From NCBI GenBank assembly GCA_016791445.1, contig JAEUMP010000020.1:62001-126000 (forward strand): 64,000 nucleotides of DNA, in the 5' to 3' direction. The notes under the pieces were generated by a model, which was not told where the DNA came from, ran no database searches, and saw only the letters and a list, made by a program, of their open reading frames with translations. Positions within the stretch are counted from its first letter, which is position 1, and each line of letters opens with the position of its first letter. A program made the translations under genes and the position numbers. Shown piece after piece: positions 1 to 9,397 of the stretch. Source of the stretch: Hyphomonadaceae bacterium. GTDB lineage: Bacteria > Pseudomonadota > Alphaproteobacteria > Caulobacterales > Aquidulcibacteraceae.

Positions 1-153
1 GCGCGCGCGCAGTCGGTGAAAGCCAAGATCGTGGAACTCGGCGTGCCGGCGCGCCGCGTCCGGATCGTCGACCACGAGGTCGTCGATGACGATCCGGACC
101 AGCCGCTGCGTCGCCACGCGCACGTCGTGGTGAAGTTCAACGTCGAGCGCTGA
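1..153 (+). CDS. C-terminal end of an OmpA-like protein (5' end outside window)
   Basis: An open frame enters from the left edge and stops with TGA at 151-153, giving about 50 residues. The stretch RAQSVKAKIVELGVPARRV resembles the helix-strand end of OmpA-like peptidoglycan-binding domains, where a run beginning 'RAxxVxxxL' precedes 'GVxxxRV'. The last residues, VVVKFNVER, would be the final beta strand. The usual NRRVE-type motif is not clear, so the family call is tentative. Any signal peptide or barrel would lie upstream of the window. Confidence 0.5.
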   Translation, partial: ARAQSVKAKIVELGVPARRVRIVDHEVVDDDPDQPLRRHAHVVVKFNVER

Positions 154-163
154 CGGCAGTAGC

Positions 164-180
164 ATTACCTGCGGGGTAAT
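164..180. promoter_or_regulatory. Inverted repeat upstream of the XRE regulator (candidate operator)
   Basis: ATTACC and GGTAAT form a perfect 6-bp dyad around a 5-bp centre (TGCGG), 36 bases upstream of the regulator's start codon. The position fits an autoregulatory operator overlapping or just ahead of the promoter. That this protein binds it is inference. Confidence 0.45.
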
Positions 181-215
181 TGGATTGCGGCGCGCGGTGG
201 CGATAGGCTCGCGCC

Positions 216-1007
216 ATGTCGAACACCGCACAGCGCGCCGCGCCGGCCCATGTGGGCGAACACCTGCGTGAATGGCGCCAGCGGCGGCGCCTCTCGCAGC
301 TGGAGTTCGCCGGCCTCGCCGACATCTCCACGCGCCATCTGAGCTTCATCGAGACCGGGCGCGCGCGGCCGAGCCGGGAGATGCTCCTGCACCTCGCCGA
401 GCACCTCGACATCCCGCTGCGCGAGCGCAACACGGTGCTGGCGTCGGCAGGTTTCGCGCCGGTCTTTTCCGAAAAGTCCCTCGACGATCCGGCGCTGGCG
501 GCCGCGCGCGCGGCGATCGATCTGGTGCTGAAGGGGCATGAACCCTTTCCAGCGCTCGCGGTCGACCGGCACTGGAACATCGTCTCGATGAACGGCGCGG
601 CGGCGCTCTTCGTGGAGGGCGTGGACGCCGATCTGCTCACGGCGCCGCCGAACGCGGTCCGCCTCGGCATGCATCCGCGCGGCATGGCGCGCCACATCGT
701 CAACGGCGCGGAGTGGCGCGCGCACATCCTCGCGCGTCTGCGCCGTCAGGTGGAGACAACCGCCGACCCCGATCTCGCGGCGCTCTACGCGGAAGTTTCC
801 GCCTATCCGGCGCCGCTCGGCGCGCGCCCGTCATCGCCCGATCACGGCGTCTTCATTCCGCTGAAACTGCGCACACCGCGCGGCGTGCTGAGCTTCCTGA
901 GCACCATGACGCTGTTCGGTACGCCGACAGACGTGACGCTGTCGGAAATCCTGCTGGAAGCCTTCTATCCGGCGGATGAAGAGACAGCGCGCGCGCTGCG
1001 CGGATAA
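216..1007 (+). CDS. XRE-family transcriptional regulator with MmyB-like ligand-binding domain
   Basis: A 263-residue DNA-binding regulator. Residues about 12-72 form a helix-turn-helix of the XRE/Cro type (EWRQRRRLSQLEFAGLADIS, then HLSFIETGRARPS and the 'P..R..VLxxAGFAP' connector). The remaining about 180 residues match the MmyB-like domain found in this class, with the typical 'AVDRHWNIVSMN' segment. In the family this domain is thought to bind a small hydrophobic ligand. The gene stands alone between the OmpA-like end and a convergent peptidase gene. The ATTACC/GGTAAT dyad just upstream suggests self-control. The ligand and targets cannot be read from the sequence. Confidence 0.9.
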   Translation: MSNTAQRAAPAHVGEHLREWRQRRRLSQLEFAGLADISTRHLSFIETGRARPSREMLLHLAEHLDIPLRERNTVLASAGFAPVFSEKSLDDPALAAARAAIDLVLKGHEPFPALAVDRHWNIVSMNGAAALFVEGVDADLLTAPPNAVRLGMHPRGMARHIVNGAEWRAHILARLRRQVETTADPDLAALYAEVSAYPAPLGARPSSPDHGVFIPLKLRTPRGVLSFLSTMTLFGTPTDVTLSEILLEAFYPADEETARALRG

Positions 1008-1019
1008 TGCACGAAACAT

Positions 1020-1169
1020 CCTTCTCCCCCGCGAGGGGGAGAAGGTGTCCCGCAGGGACGGATGAGGGGGTGAGGCGCAGGATGAAGTCGGGCGCCGGAT
1101 GACAAGCTCCGGGACGCCCCCTCATCCGTCGTCTTCGACGACACCTTCTCCCCCTCGCGGGGGAGAAGG
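1020..1169. repeat. Pair of inverted palindromic intergenic repeats (family A)
   Basis: Two copies of a ~52-bp element face each other (1020-1072 and 1118-1169). Each has a perfect 11-bp hairpin, CCTTCTCCCCC/GGGGGAGAAGG, followed by a second small hairpin and then CGGATGAGGGGG. In the left copy the small hairpin is GTCCC-GCA-GGGAC. In the right copy it is GTCGTC-GAA-GACGAC, so bases differ but pairing is kept. A third copy lies at 14360-14410. The pair sits between two convergent genes and could also terminate transcription from both sides. Confidence 0.85.
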
Positions 1170-1179
1170 AAACACCGGC

Positions 1180-3189
1180 CTACCGCGTTCCGACAATCTT
1201 CTGGAAGAAGAGTGTTTCGGCTTCGCGCTGCGCTTCCTGGTTCTGCTTCTTCGCGAAGCCGTGGCCTTCGTCCTTGGCCATCATGAACCAGGCTTCCACG
1301 CCATTGCGCCGCACCGCGGCCAGCATCTGCTCGGCTTCGGTGTATGGCACGCGCGGATCGTTGAAGCCCTGCACGATGAAGAGCGGACGCTTGATCTTTG
1401 CGGCGTTGGTCAGCGGCGAGATGCGCTCCAGATGCGCGCGCATGGCCGGATCGCGCTCGTCGCCGTACTCCACGCGGCGCAGGTCGCGGCGATAGCCGGA
1501 CGTGTTCTCTAGGAAGGTGACGAAGCTCGAAATGCCGACGATGTCGACGCCGCCCGCGAAGCGCTCCGGGTACATGATCATCGAGGCATAGACCATGTAG
1601 CCGCCGTAGGAGCCGCCATAGGCGACGACCTTCGACATGTCGAAGCTCTGCGGCTGCGTGCCCATCCAGTCGAGCAGCGCGCCGATGTCCTTCACGCTGT
1701 CTTCGCGCTTCATGCCGTTGTCGAGATCGACGAATGTCTTGCCGTAGCCGGTGGAGCCGCGCACGTTCGGGAGCACGACCGCGACGTTCAGTTCGTTCAC
1801 CCAGTACTGGATCGTCGAGGAAAAGCCCGGCCGCGCCTGCGCTTCAGGGCCGCCGTGAATGTTCACGATGGCCGCATGCGGTCCCGGCGTGCGCGGCTCG
1901 TACACCCACGCGGTGATTTCCTTCGGCCCGCCGGTCGCGCTGTCGAAGGTCGGGAAGCGCACGAGCTTCGGCGCCACGAAGGTGCGCGGATCGAGCCCGC
2001 CCACTTCCGACTGCGTCCAGCGCGTGAGCTGACGGCTCGCGAGATCGAACACATAGGCGTCCGAGGGCGACGTTGCGGAGTTCAGCGTGAAGCCGAGCTT
2101 CGTGCCCGCCTCGTTCCATTCGATGCCGCCGATGAGGCCCGGCGGCAATTGCGGGCCGGGCACTTCACGCGTTGCGCTGCGCAAGCGCAGATCGATGATC
2201 TTCAGCTCGGACGCGCCGCCGACATTGACGGTGTAGGCGATGCGGCGGCCGTCGTCGGAGAGATCGAAGCTTTCGACGTCCCAGTTGAGATTGGCGGGCG
2301 AAAGCGGCGTGCGCGCGCCTGTGGCGATGTCGAGCTGGATCAGCCTCGAGAAATCCGAGCCTTCGTCGGAGATCATGATGATCGAGCGGCCATCGGCGGT
2401 GAATTCGCCGCCGTCGTAGGAGACGTTCAGTTCCGGCGTCAGTTCGCGCAACGCGCCGGTGGCGACGGTCAGGAGGAAACGCTTCGACTTCGTGACGGAA
2501 ATGCCTTCACCGATCAGCAGCGTCTGTCCGTCCGGCGACCAGTCGAGCGGCGAAACGGCGCCCTTGCCGTCGAGGATCTGGCGGCGCGAGGCGGGATTGG
2601 ACGGATCGCCGGCGAAGATGTCGTAGTCGCCGCTGTCCTTCGACGCGCGCGCCCACGCGGCGGTCTTTCCGTCATCGGTGAAAACCGGGCCCGTGTTTCG
2701 GAAGCCGGCTTCGGTGAACTGCGTCGTGCGCCCGGTCGCGGGATCGAACAGGTAGCTCTGGTAGAATTCGTCGCCGCCCGTGTCCTTCACGAAGACGACG
2801 TCGTTGCTCTTCGGGCGCTGCCCAGCGCCGCCGATCGAGTCGGCGTAGAAGGTCAGTTGCTGACGCGCACCGAGCGGGGCGGCGACCTTGTGGACCTGTG
2901 AGGTGTCGCCGAAGCGCGTCGTGATCAGTATGCCGCCGTCCGGCGTGAAATCCTGGAAGCCCGCGCCGCGGGTGTTCACGTACTGGCGCAGGCGCTCGCG
3001 GATCGCGGGCGGGGTGTCGGGGATGTTCTCGAGGACGAGCTGGCCGCGTTCGATGCGCGGCACGACGGGCGTGGTCGGCGCGGGCTGGACGGCGGGAACC
3101 GGCTGCGTCGCGGGGCGACGCGACTGCGCGGCGGCGGGAATGGCCAGAAGCGCGGCGAGCGCGCAGGCGGCCAGAAGGCGTTTGGACAT
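1180..3189 (-). CDS. Secreted S9-family serine peptidase (prolyl oligopeptidase-like)
   Basis: 669 residues with an N-terminal signal peptide ending near AAAQ (residue 22) and a proline-rich linker. About 350 residues of WD40-like/beta-propeller repeats follow (several 'SPDGxxL' and 'SDDGRRIAYT' units). The C-terminal alpha/beta hydrolase domain carries the full catalytic triad: Ser527 in GGSYGGY, Asp611 in NDPRVP and His643 in DEGHGF, plus the HGGP oxyanion motif near residue 445. S9 enzymes trim short peptides, often after proline. Export suggests peptide scavenging in the periplasm. The gene lies downstream of gatA on the same strand with a 99-base gap, so it probably has its own promoter. 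Confidence 0.93.
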   Translation of the reverse strand: MSKRLLAACALAALLAIPAAAQSRRPATQPVPAVQPAPTTPVVPRIERGQLVLENIPDTPPAIRERLRQYVNTRGAGFQDFTPDGGILITTRFGDTSQVHKVAAPLGARQQLTFYADSIGGAGQRPKSNDVVFVKDTGGDEFYQSYLFDPATGRTTQFTEAGFRNTGPVFTDDGKTAAWARASKDSGDYDIFAGDPSNPASRRQILDGKGAVSPLDWSPDGQTLLIGEGISVTKSKRFLLTVATGALRELTPELNVSYDGGEFTADGRSIIMISDEGSDFSRLIQLDIATGARTPLSPANLNWDVESFDLSDDGRRIAYTVNVGGASELKIIDLRLRSATREVPGPQLPPGLIGGIEWNEAGTKLGFTLNSATSPSDAYVFDLASRQLTRWTQSEVGGLDPRTFVAPKLVRFPTFDSATGGPKEITAWVYEPRTPGPHAAIVNIHGGPEAQARPGFSSTIQYWVNELNVAVVLPNVRGSTGYGKTFVDLDNGMKREDSVKDIGALLDWMGTQPQSFDMSKVVAYGGSYGGYMVYASMIMYPERFAGGVDIVGISSFVTFLENTSGYRRDLRRVEYGDERDPAMRAHLERISPLTNAAKIKRPLFIVQGFNDPRVPYTEAEQMLAAVRRNGVEAWFMMAKDEGHGFAKKQNQEAQREAETLFFQKIVGTR

Positions 3190-3288
3190 GGGTCTTGCTC
3201 CCCGAGGTGATGGAGCAGTCCTACCCGCAGTCCGTTGTAGGTCAACGCATTTTATCGAGAGACGATATGGGTTGGTCGCAAACGGGAC

Positions 3289-4764
3289 CTACCACCAGGC
3301 CCCCGGCTTCGCCGTGAATCCCGCCGCGTCTTCCAGCGCCGCCGCGACCGCGAACACGGTCTCTTCGTCGAGCGCCTTGCCGATCACCTGCAGCCCGAGC
3401 GGCAGGCCGTTCGCATCGACGCCCGCGGGCACCGAAATGCCCGGCAGCCCCGCGAGGTTCGTCGTCACGGTGAAGATGTCGTTGAGATACATCTGCACGG
3501 GATCGCCCGCCTTTTCGCCGAGCGCGAAAGCCGCCGACGGCGCGGTCGGCGTGAGGATCGCATCGACAGTCGCGAAGACGTTGGTGAAATCCTCGGCGAT
3601 GCGCGAGCGCACCTTCTGCGCGCGCAGATAATAGGCGTCGTAATAGCCCGCGCTCAGCACATAGGTGCCGATGAGGATGCGGCGCTGCACTTCCTTGCCG
3701 AAGCCCGCCGCGCGCGTCGCTTCGTAGGTTTCGTTCAGATCCTTGCCCGGCTTGCGCGCCCCGAAGCGCATGCCGTCATAGCGCGCAAGGTTCGACGACG
3801 CTTCCGCAGGCGCGATGATGTAATAGGTTGGCAGCGCGTATTTCGTGTGCGGCAGCGACACCGGCACGATCTCGCAGCCCGCATCCTTCAGCTGCTGGAT
3901 GCCCTTTGCCCAGAGCGCATCGATCTCCGCCGGCATGCCGACGACGCGGTATTCCTTCGGCACGCCGATGCGCAGACCCTTCACGCTCTTGCCGACGGCC
4001 TTGGCGAAGTCCGGCGTGTCGACGTTCAGCGAGGTGGAATCCTTCGGGTCGTGGCCGCACATGCTGGTGAGCATGATCGCTGCGTCCTTCACCGTTTTCG
4101 CGATCGGCCCCGCCTGGTCGAGCGACGACGCGAACGCGACAATCCCCCAACGCGAGCAGCGCCCGTAGGTCGGCTTGATGCCGACGGTGCCGGTGAACGA
4201 CGCGGGCTGACGGATCGAGCCGCCGGTGTCGGTGGCGGTGGCGGCGAGGCAGAGATCAGCGGCGGTCGCGGCGGCCGAACCGCCGGAAGAACCGCCCGAT
4301 GTCAGCGTCGCATTGGAGTTCCTCGCGCGCCACGGATTGATGACATTGCCGAAGCAGCTCGTCTCGTTCGACGAGCCCATGGCGAACTCGTCCATGTTCA
4401 GCTTGCCGAGCATAACCGCGCCGTCGCGCCAGAGATTGGCGGTGACGGTGGACTCGTAGGTCGGCGTGAATTCGCCGAGGATCGCCGAGCACGCCGTGGA
4501 CCGCACGCCCTCGGTGCAGAAGAGATCCTTGATCCCGAGCGGCGCGCCTTCGAGCGGCGCGGTTGAACCCCTCGCGCGGCGCTCGTCCGACGCCTTCGCC
4601 ATCGCACGCGCCTTGTCGTGCGCGACGACCACATAGGCGTTGAGATGCGGGTTCGCCTTGTCGATGGCGGCGAGGAAGGCGTCCGTCAGCTCGACGGAGG
4701 AGACCTTCTTGGCCGCGAGCGCGTCGACGGCGTCGGAGAGGGTGAGTTTCGTGAGATCGCTCAT
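3289..4764 (-). CDS. gatA: Asp-tRNA(Asn)/Glu-tRNA(Gln) amidotransferase subunit A
   Basis: 491 residues, the usual GatA length. It is the glutaminase subunit of the GatCAB complex, releasing ammonia used to convert misacylated Glu-tRNA(Gln)/Asp-tRNA(Asn). The amidase-signature catalytic set is intact: Lys79 (LGIKDLF), cis-Ser159 (TSGGSSGGS) and nucleophile Ser183 (TGGSIRQPA). The start ATG is at 4762-4764 and overlaps the gatC stop by one base (TAATG), so the two are translationally coupled. A longer open frame runs upstream through gatC but is an artefact of the overlapping frame. gatB, the third subunit, is not in this window. Confidence 0.97.
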   Translation of the reverse strand: MSDLTKLTLSDAVDALAAKKVSSVELTDAFLAAIDKANPHLNAYVVVAHDKARAMAKASDERRARGSTAPLEGAPLGIKDLFCTEGVRSTACSAILGEFTPTYESTVTANLWRDGAVMLGKLNMDEFAMGSSNETSCFGNVINPWRARNSNATLTSGGSSGGSAAATAADLCLAATATDTGGSIRQPASFTGTVGIKPTYGRCSRWGIVAFASSLDQAGPIAKTVKDAAIMLTSMCGHDPKDSTSLNVDTPDFAKAVGKSVKGLRIGVPKEYRVVGMPAEIDALWAKGIQQLKDAGCEIVPVSLPHTKYALPTYYIIAPAEASSNLARYDGMRFGARKPGKDLNETYEATRAAGFGKEVQRRILIGTYVLSAGYYDAYYLRAQKVRSRIAEDFTNVFATVDAILTPTAPSAAFALGEKAGDPVQMYLNDIFTVTTNLAGLPGISVPAGVDANGLPLGLQVIGKALDEETVFAVAAALEDAAGFTAKPGAWW

Positions 4765-5051
4765 TATTCGACGACCTTCGGCACCACGAAGAACCCGTCT
4801 TCGCTCTTCGGCGCGTTCGCCAGCACCTTGCGCGGATCGCCGCCGTCGGTGACCACGTCCTCGCGCATGGGCAGTTTCGCCGCGACCACGCTCGTCATCG
4901 GCTCGACGCCCTCGACATCGACTTCGTTCAGCTGCTCGATCCACGCCAGGATGCCGTTGATCTCGGCCGCCATCGGCGCGAGGCGGTCTTCCGGCAGCGC
5001 AAGGCGCGCAAGGTGCGCGACGCGGCGCACGGTGTTCTCGTCGATGGCCAA
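4764..5051 (-). CDS. gatC: Asp/Glu-tRNA amidotransferase subunit C, TTG start
   Basis: 95 residues, standard GatC size, with the N-terminal '[17 protein letters not shown]' and the later '[15 protein letters not shown]' segment that wraps around GatA. No ATG is available. TTG at 5049-5051 is preceded by AGGAGG five bases away, a strong ribosome site that decides the start. The gene is first in the gatC-gatA pair and diverges from ruvX across about 105 bases, where both promoters must lie. Confidence 0.95.
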   Translation of the reverse strand: MAIDENTVRRVAHLARLALPEDRLAPMAAEINGILAWIEQLNEVDVEGVEPMTSVVAAKLPMREDVVTDGGDPRKVLANAPKSEDGFFVVPKVVE

Positions 5052-5156
5052 TGGGGCCTCCTGAAAGCGAAGCGGGAGCGCTACCAGCGTCGCTCCGGGG
5101 AGGCAAGGCGAGGACGCTTGACCCGGAGCGGAACGCACGCGACGCAGGCGCCTGCC

Positions 5157-5633
5157 ATGCCCATCCTCGATCTTCCGGCCTTCGCGGAGGCCCTGCCGGC
5201 GTCCGGCGCGCTGCTCGGGCTCGATCCGGGGTCCAGGCGCATCGGCGTGGCGGCGTGCGATCCGGGCCGGATCATCGCCTCGCCGGTGGATACGATCGCG
5301 CGGGTGAAGTTCGGCGTCGACGCCGAGAAAATCTTCGCGCTCTACGACGGGCGCAACTGCGCCGGGCTCGTCATCGGCCTGCCGCGCAACATGGACGGCA
5401 GCGAGGGCCCGTCCGCGCAATCGGCGCGCGCCTTCGCCCGCAATCTCCTGAAGGTGCGCGACGTGCCGATCCTGCTCTGGGACGAACGCCTCTCCACGGC
5501 GGCCGTCACCCGCACGCTGATCGACGCCGATGCGTCGCGCAAACGCCGCGGCGAAGTCGTCGACAAGCTCGCCGCCGCCTATGCGCTGCAGGGCGCGTGC
5601 GATGCGCTGAAGGAGCGCGCGGCCCGTGGATAA
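5157..5633 (+). CDS. ruvX: Putative pre-16S rRNA nuclease / Holliday-junction resolvase homologue (YqgF/RuvX)
   Basis: 158 residues of the YqgF RNase H-like fold. The first acidic residue is in [14 protein letters not shown], the second motif is [13 protein letters not shown], and WDERLST and the closing [10 protein letters not shown] carry the remaining conserved positions. In E. coli the homologue matures the 5' end of 16S rRNA. I chose ATG 5157 because the longer open frame runs back into the gatC region and the conserved domain begins a few residues after this ATG. The end overlaps the next gene by eight bases. Confidence 0.93.
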   Translation: MPILDLPAFAEALPASGALLGLDPGSRRIGVAACDPGRIIASPVDTIARVKFGVDAEKIFALYDGRNCAGLVIGLPRNMDGSEGPSAQSARAFARNLLKVRDVPILLWDERLSTAAVTRTLIDADASRKRRGEVVDKLAAAYALQGACDALKERAARG

Positions 5634-6543
5634 GGTCATCGCGGCGCTCGCGCCGGTCTTCCTGCTGATCCTGCTCGGCTGGGCGGTGCGCGCGGCGCGG
5701 CTCCTGCCGATGGAAGCCATCGGCGCGGTGAACCGCTTCGGCTATTTCGTGCTCTATCCGGCCTTCCTGTTCACGACGATCTCGTCGGCATCGCTCGGAT
5801 CGCCTGACGCACTGCCTTTTCTCGGCGGCGTCATTCTCGCTTTCCTCATCGTATGTGCGCTGACGCTTTCACTGCGCGGCTTCTTCCAGAACGGTCCGGC
5901 CTACACGAGCGTCTTTCAGGGCGCGACGCGGTGGAATGGCTTTGCGATCCTCGCCGCCGCCGGCGACATCTGGGGACCGCTCGGCCGGCCTTACATCGCG
6001 CTCGCCTTCGGGCCGGCGGTGCTCATGCTCAACATCATTTCCGTCGCCGTTCTCGCGCGTTGGGGCGAGACGCGCATCGTGTCGTGGCGCGCGATCGTGG
6101 CGCAGGTGTTCGGCAATCCGCTGGTGGTGGCCTGCATTGTGGGCCTCGCGGCCTTGCTGCTCGGCGTGCCGCGCATGGGCGCGTTCTCGGATGCACTGCA
6201 ACTGCTTGGACAAGCGGCGATGCCAGTGGCGCTCATCTGCGTCGGCGCGGGCATCGATCTCGGAGCCGCGCGTTCCGGCCACAGCAAGGTGACGCTCGCG
6301 ACGATGATCAAACTCGCGGTCGCGCCGGTCATCTTCTACTTCGCCGTGCGCGCCGTCGGCGGCGGGCCGCTGGCGGCGGCGATCGCGGCGGGCATCGGCT
6401 CCACGCCCACCGCAGCCGCAAGCTACACGCTGGCCCGGGAGATGGGCGGCGACGCCCGCCTGATGGCGGCCATCGTGAGCGTCACCACGCTCATCTCCTT
6501 CGTGACGATGCCGATCGCGATCTCGCTCGCGCTGCCGCGTTAG
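5626..6543 (+). CDS. AEC-family (auxin efflux carrier-like) membrane transporter
   Basis: 305 residues, almost wholly hydrophobic with about ten predicted membrane segments in two five-helix halves, typical of AEC permeases (bacterial members such as MleP/MdcF carry malate or malonate). The N-terminal '[15 protein letters not shown]' is characteristic of the family. Translation starts at GTG 5626 inside the end of ruvX (8-base overlap), implying coupled expression. The substrate cannot be deduced. Its stop codon overlaps the stop of the convergent small gene by four bases. Confidence 0.88.
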   Translation: MDKVIAALAPVFLLILLGWAVRAARLLPMEAIGAVNRFGYFVLYPAFLFTTISSASLGSPDALPFLGGVILAFLIVCALTLSLRGFFQNGPAYTSVFQGATRWNGFAILAAAGDIWGPLGRPYIALAFGPAVLMLNIISVAVLARWGETRIVSWRAIVAQVFGNPLVVACIVGLAALLLGVPRMGAFSDALQLLGQAAMPVALICVGAGIDLGAARSGHSKVTLATMIKLAVAPVIFYFAVRAVGGGPLAAAIAAGIGSTPTAAASYTLAREMGGDARLMAAIVSVTTLISFVTMPIAISLALPR

Positions 6544-6752
6544 AGATCGAACAGGTTCGATTGTTCCGCAGGCGCAACGTCGCCGAACGGCTCGGCCGCC
6601 CCCGCGCTCATGGCGCCGGCGACCAGCGCATCCGCTTCGGCGTCCCGCGCCGCCATGGCCGCGTCCGCAGCCTGGACGATGCCCACGGGCGCGGCGAGAC
6701 CCGCCACCACCGCAGCCACTGCAATCCCAGCCGGCTTGAACGTGCCTGTCAT
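6540..6752 (-). CDS. Small exported protein of unknown function (70 aa)
   Basis: An N-terminal hydrophobic segment (IAVAAVVAGLAAPVGIV, residues about 10-26) followed by AADAAMAARDAEAD looks like a cleavable signal peptide with a short alanine- and acid-rich mature part ending SNLFDL. I used the ATG at 6750-6752, with GGAG about nine bases upstream, rather than the longer frame reaching 6875. I do not recognise a family. It converges on the AEC gene, overlapping at the stop codons. Confidence 0.6.
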   Translation of the reverse strand: MTGTFKPAGIAVAAVVAGLAAPVGIVQAADAAMAARDAEADALVAGAMSAGAAEPFGDVAPAEQSNLFDL

Positions 6753-6913
6753 GACCTTCTCTCCTGACGCGCCCCTTATTAACCCTAACAAGAGGTAAAC
6801 GCGAGTTCCGAATTCGTTCTGATTCGGAGTGCAAAAAATGGCGCTGTGGATGAATCTGCGCCGCCCTTCCGCCACACTTGCGGCGCGCCGGGCGCAGGCG
6901 TTAACAAGCGTCC

Positions 6914-7909
6914 ATGCCGAAATCAGAGGCCACCGCTCAAGGCGACACCGCGCTCGCCCCCGCCGTCGTGCGCCATCGGCACCTGCTTTCCATCGATGAT
7001 CTCACCCGCTTCGAGGCCGAGGCGCTGATCGCGCGCGCCGAGACCTTCATCCCGCTCGTCGAAGGCCGCGCGAAGAAGAAAACCGACACACTGCGCGGGC
7101 GCACGCTGATCAATCTCTTCTTCGAAAACTCCACGCGCACGCAAAGCTCCTTCGAACTCGCCGGCAAGCGCATGGGCGCCGATGTCGTGAACATGAGCGT
7201 GAAGTCGTCCTCCGTCGCGAAGGGCGAGACGCTGATGGACACGGCGGCGACGCTGAACGCCATGGCGCCGGACCTCCTCGTCGTGCGCCACGGCGCATCA
7301 GGCGCGGCGCGGCTGCTGGCGCGCAAGGTCGATTGTTCGGTGATCAACGCCGGCGACGGCACGCATGAGCACCCGACGCAGGCGCTGCTTGATGCGCTGA
7401 CGATGAAGCGCGCTCTCGGTCGTGTGGAGGGCCTCACCGTTGCGATCTGCGGCGATGTCCTGCATTCGCGCGTCGCGCGCTCCAACGTGCGCTTGCTGAG
7501 CCTGCTCGGCGCGAATGTGCGCCTGATCGCGCCGCCCACGCTGCTGCCCGCCGGCGTGCGCGACTGGGGGGCGGACGTCTTCACCTCAATGAAGGCCGGC
7601 CTCCCGGGCGCGGATGTGGTGATGATGCTGCGCATCCAGCTCGAGCGCATGCAGGGCGGCTTCGTCCCGTCGCAGCGGGAGTTTTTCTGGTTCTACGGCC
7701 TCGACGCGGAAAAGCTCGCGCTCACCGGCAAGGATACGCTCGTGATGCACCCCGGCCCCATGAACCGCGGCATCGAAATCGACAGCGCCGTCGCCGACGA
7801 CAAAGCCGTGAGCCTGATCGAACGCCAGGTGCGCATGGGCGTTGCGCTGCGCATGGCCGTGTTGGAAGCGCTCGCGGCGCATGCCTCCAACGAAGGCGCC
7901 GCCGCATGA
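6914..7909 (+). CDS. pyrB: Aspartate carbamoyltransferase catalytic subunit
   Basis: 331 residues, the larger type usual in proteobacteria whose ATCase pairs with a dihydroorotase-like subunit. It joins carbamoyl phosphate to aspartate in pyrimidine synthesis. The carbamoyl-phosphate loop [13 protein letters not shown] (about residues 72-84), the following K-SSS stretch, and [11 protein letters not shown] are intact. A 20-residue N-terminal extension precedes [10 protein letters not shown]. Its stop overlaps the next start (ATGA, 7906-7909), coupling it to the dihydroorotase-like gene. Confidence 0.97.
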   Translation: MPKSEATAQGDTALAPAVVRHRHLLSIDDLTRFEAEALIARAETFIPLVEGRAKKKTDTLRGRTLINLFFENSTRTQSSFELAGKRMGADVVNMSVKSSSVAKGETLMDTAATLNAMAPDLLVVRHGASGAARLLARKVDCSVINAGDGTHEHPTQALLDALTMKRALGRVEGLTVAICGDVLHSRVARSNVRLLSLLGANVRLIAPPTLLPAGVRDWGADVFTSMKAGLPGADVVMMLRIQLERMQGGFVPSQREFFWFYGLDAEKLALTGKDTLVMHPGPMNRGIEIDSAVADDKAVSLIERQVRMGVALRMAVLEALAAHASNEGAAA

Positions 7910-9183
7910 AGCCTGTATTCATCTCAGGCGCACGCATCGTCGATCCCGCCTCGCGCACGGACGCCGTGGGCAATGTGTTCGTAGAGGGCGGCGTCATCGC
8001 CGAGATCGGCGCGAAGGCCAAAGCGCCGCAGAACGCCGAGATCATCGACGGCGCCGGCAAGACGCTGATCCCCGGCCTCGTCGACATGCGCGTCACGATC
8101 GGCGAGCCGGGCGCCGAGCACAAGGAAACGCTGAAGAGCGCCGGTCGCGCAGCGGCGGCGGGTGGCGTGACGACGATGGTCGTGATGCCAGATACGGATC
8201 CCGTCATCGACGATGTGAGCCTCGTAGACTTCATCAAGCGACGGGGGGAGGCGCGAGCGGGCGTGCGCGTACTGCCGTCGGCGGCGCTGACCAAGCATCT
8301 CGACGGCGAGCAGATGACCGAGATCGGTCTCCTCGCGGAAGCGGGCGCGGTGCTCTTCTCCAACGGCTCGCGGCCGATCGTCGACAGTCGCGTGCTGCGG
8401 CGCGCGCTTTCCTATTCCTCGGCGTTCGGCGCGCTGATCGCGCATCGCCCGGAAGATCCGTACCTCGCGCGCGGGGGCGTGGCGCATGAGAGCGCGCTCG
8501 CGGCGCGCATGGGCCTCGCCGGCATTCCGGCGGCGGCGGAATACATCTTTGCCGAACGTGATTGCTCGCTCGCGGAAATCACAGGCGGGCGCCTGCTGCT
8601 CGACATGATCTCCGCCGCGCGCACGCTGGAGCCGCTGCGCCGCGCAAAGGCGGCGGGCGTGAAGGTGCATGCGAGCGTCAGCGTGCATCACCTCACGCTC
8701 AACGAGCTCGAGCTCAACGACTACCGGACCTTCGCGAAATTCTCCCCGCCGCTGCGGAGCGAGGACGACCGTCAGGCGCTGATCGCGGGCCTGCGCGCAG
8801 GGCTGATCGACGTGGTCGTCTCCGGCCACGATCCGCGACCGCCGGAAGAAAAGCGCCTGCCGTTCGACGAAGCCGCCTTCGGCGCCTCCGCGCTCGAAAC
8901 GCTGCTGCCGGCGCTCTTGAGCCTGCACCACAACGACGACGTTCCGTTGATGGACCTCATCGCCGCCGTCACCTCGCGCCCCGCCGATCTGCTCAGCCTG
9001 CCGCAAGGCCGCCTGAGCGTCGGCGCACCGGCGGACATGGTGCTTCTCGATCTCGATGCGCCGTTCAAATTCGACGCCGAGAAGATGCTGTCGAAGTGCA
9101 AGAACTCCCCGTTCGACGCGCGTCTCATGCAGGGCCGCGTGCTGCGCACGTTCGTCGGCGGCGAGACAGTCTACGCCGCGTAA
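7906..9183 (+). CDS. pyrC: Dihydroorotase-like protein lacking metal ligands (PyrC'/PyrX type)
   Basis: 425 residues with the amidohydrolase fold of class I dihydroorotases. The active-site signatures are degenerate. The DxHxH motif that follows PGLVD reads D60-M-R-V-T, and the later TDHAPH region reads SGHDPR (8821-8838), so the zinc-binding histidines and the catalytic aspartate context are gone. Families of this kind (PyrX/PyrC' of Pseudomonas) do not hydrolyse dihydroorotate but are needed to assemble active aspartate carbamoyltransferase. Translational coupling to pyrB supports that structural role. A working dihydroorotase should exist elsewhere in the genome. Confidence 0.92.
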   Translation: MKPVFISGARIVDPASRTDAVGNVFVEGGVIAEIGAKAKAPQNAEIIDGAGKTLIPGLVDMRVTIGEPGAEHKETLKSAGRAAAAGGVTTMVVMPDTDPVIDDVSLVDFIKRRGEARAGVRVLPSAALTKHLDGEQMTEIGLLAEAGAVLFSNGSRPIVDSRVLRRALSYSSAFGALIAHRPEDPYLARGGVAHESALAARMGLAGIPAAAEYIFAERDCSLAEITGGRLLLDMISAARTLEPLRRAKAAGVKVHASVSVHHLTLNELELNDYRTFAKFSPPLRSEDDRQALIAGLRAGLIDVVVSGHDPRPPEEKRLPFDEAAFGASALETLLPALLSLHHNDDVPLMDLIAAVTSRPADLLSLPQGRLSVGAPADMVLLDLDAPFKFDAEKMLSKCKNSPFDARLMQGRVLRTFVGGETVYAA

Positions 9184-9210
9184 CGCGTGGTTAACGCCTC
9201 ATAAGCCATG

Positions 9211-9235
9211 TTCCTCGCTCACAGTGAGTGAGGAA
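9211..9235 (+). promoter_or_regulatory. Hairpin covering the ribosome site of the following small ORF
   Basis: TTCCTCGCTCAC pairs with GTGAGTGAGGAA (one G-T mismatch) just after pyrC'. The right arm contains GAGG, the only ribosome-binding candidate for the 47-codon ORF starting at 9241. It may limit translation of that ORF or attenuate the pyr transcript. There is no T-run, so it is not a classical terminator. Confidence 0.45.
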
Positions 9236-9240
9236 ACGCC

Positions 9241-9384
9241 ATGCTGCTCGTCTGGTCGATCGCCTGGACCATCTTCTCGATGAACCCGCTGGCCACGTAC
9301 AACGCCGAACGCACCGTCGAGCAGGCCGACATCGAAACGCGCCTCGCCGCCTCCCGCGCGCTGCCGTTCTCGCTCTCGGCCTGA
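9241..9384 (+). CDS. Small membrane-anchored peptide (47 aa), unknown
   Basis: ATG at 9241 with GAGG eight bases upstream opens a 47-residue frame. A hydrophobic, tryptophan-containing start (MLLVWSIAWTIFSMNPLA) could be a single membrane helix or an uncleaved signal. A polar, charged stretch (AERTVEQADIETRLAASR) and a short hydrophobic end follow. I do not recognise the family. A good start signal and position right after the pyrBC' pair support it. Small size and lack of a comparison keep confidence moderate. Confidence 0.45.
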   Translation: MLLVWSIAWTIFSMNPLATYNAERTVEQADIETRLAASRALPFSLSA

Positions 9385-9397
9385 ACACACATAGCGC

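Noticed and set aside
1855-2901. 348-codon frame antisense to the S9 peptidase
   Set aside because: It is the reverse shadow of a peptidase with a complete catalytic triad.
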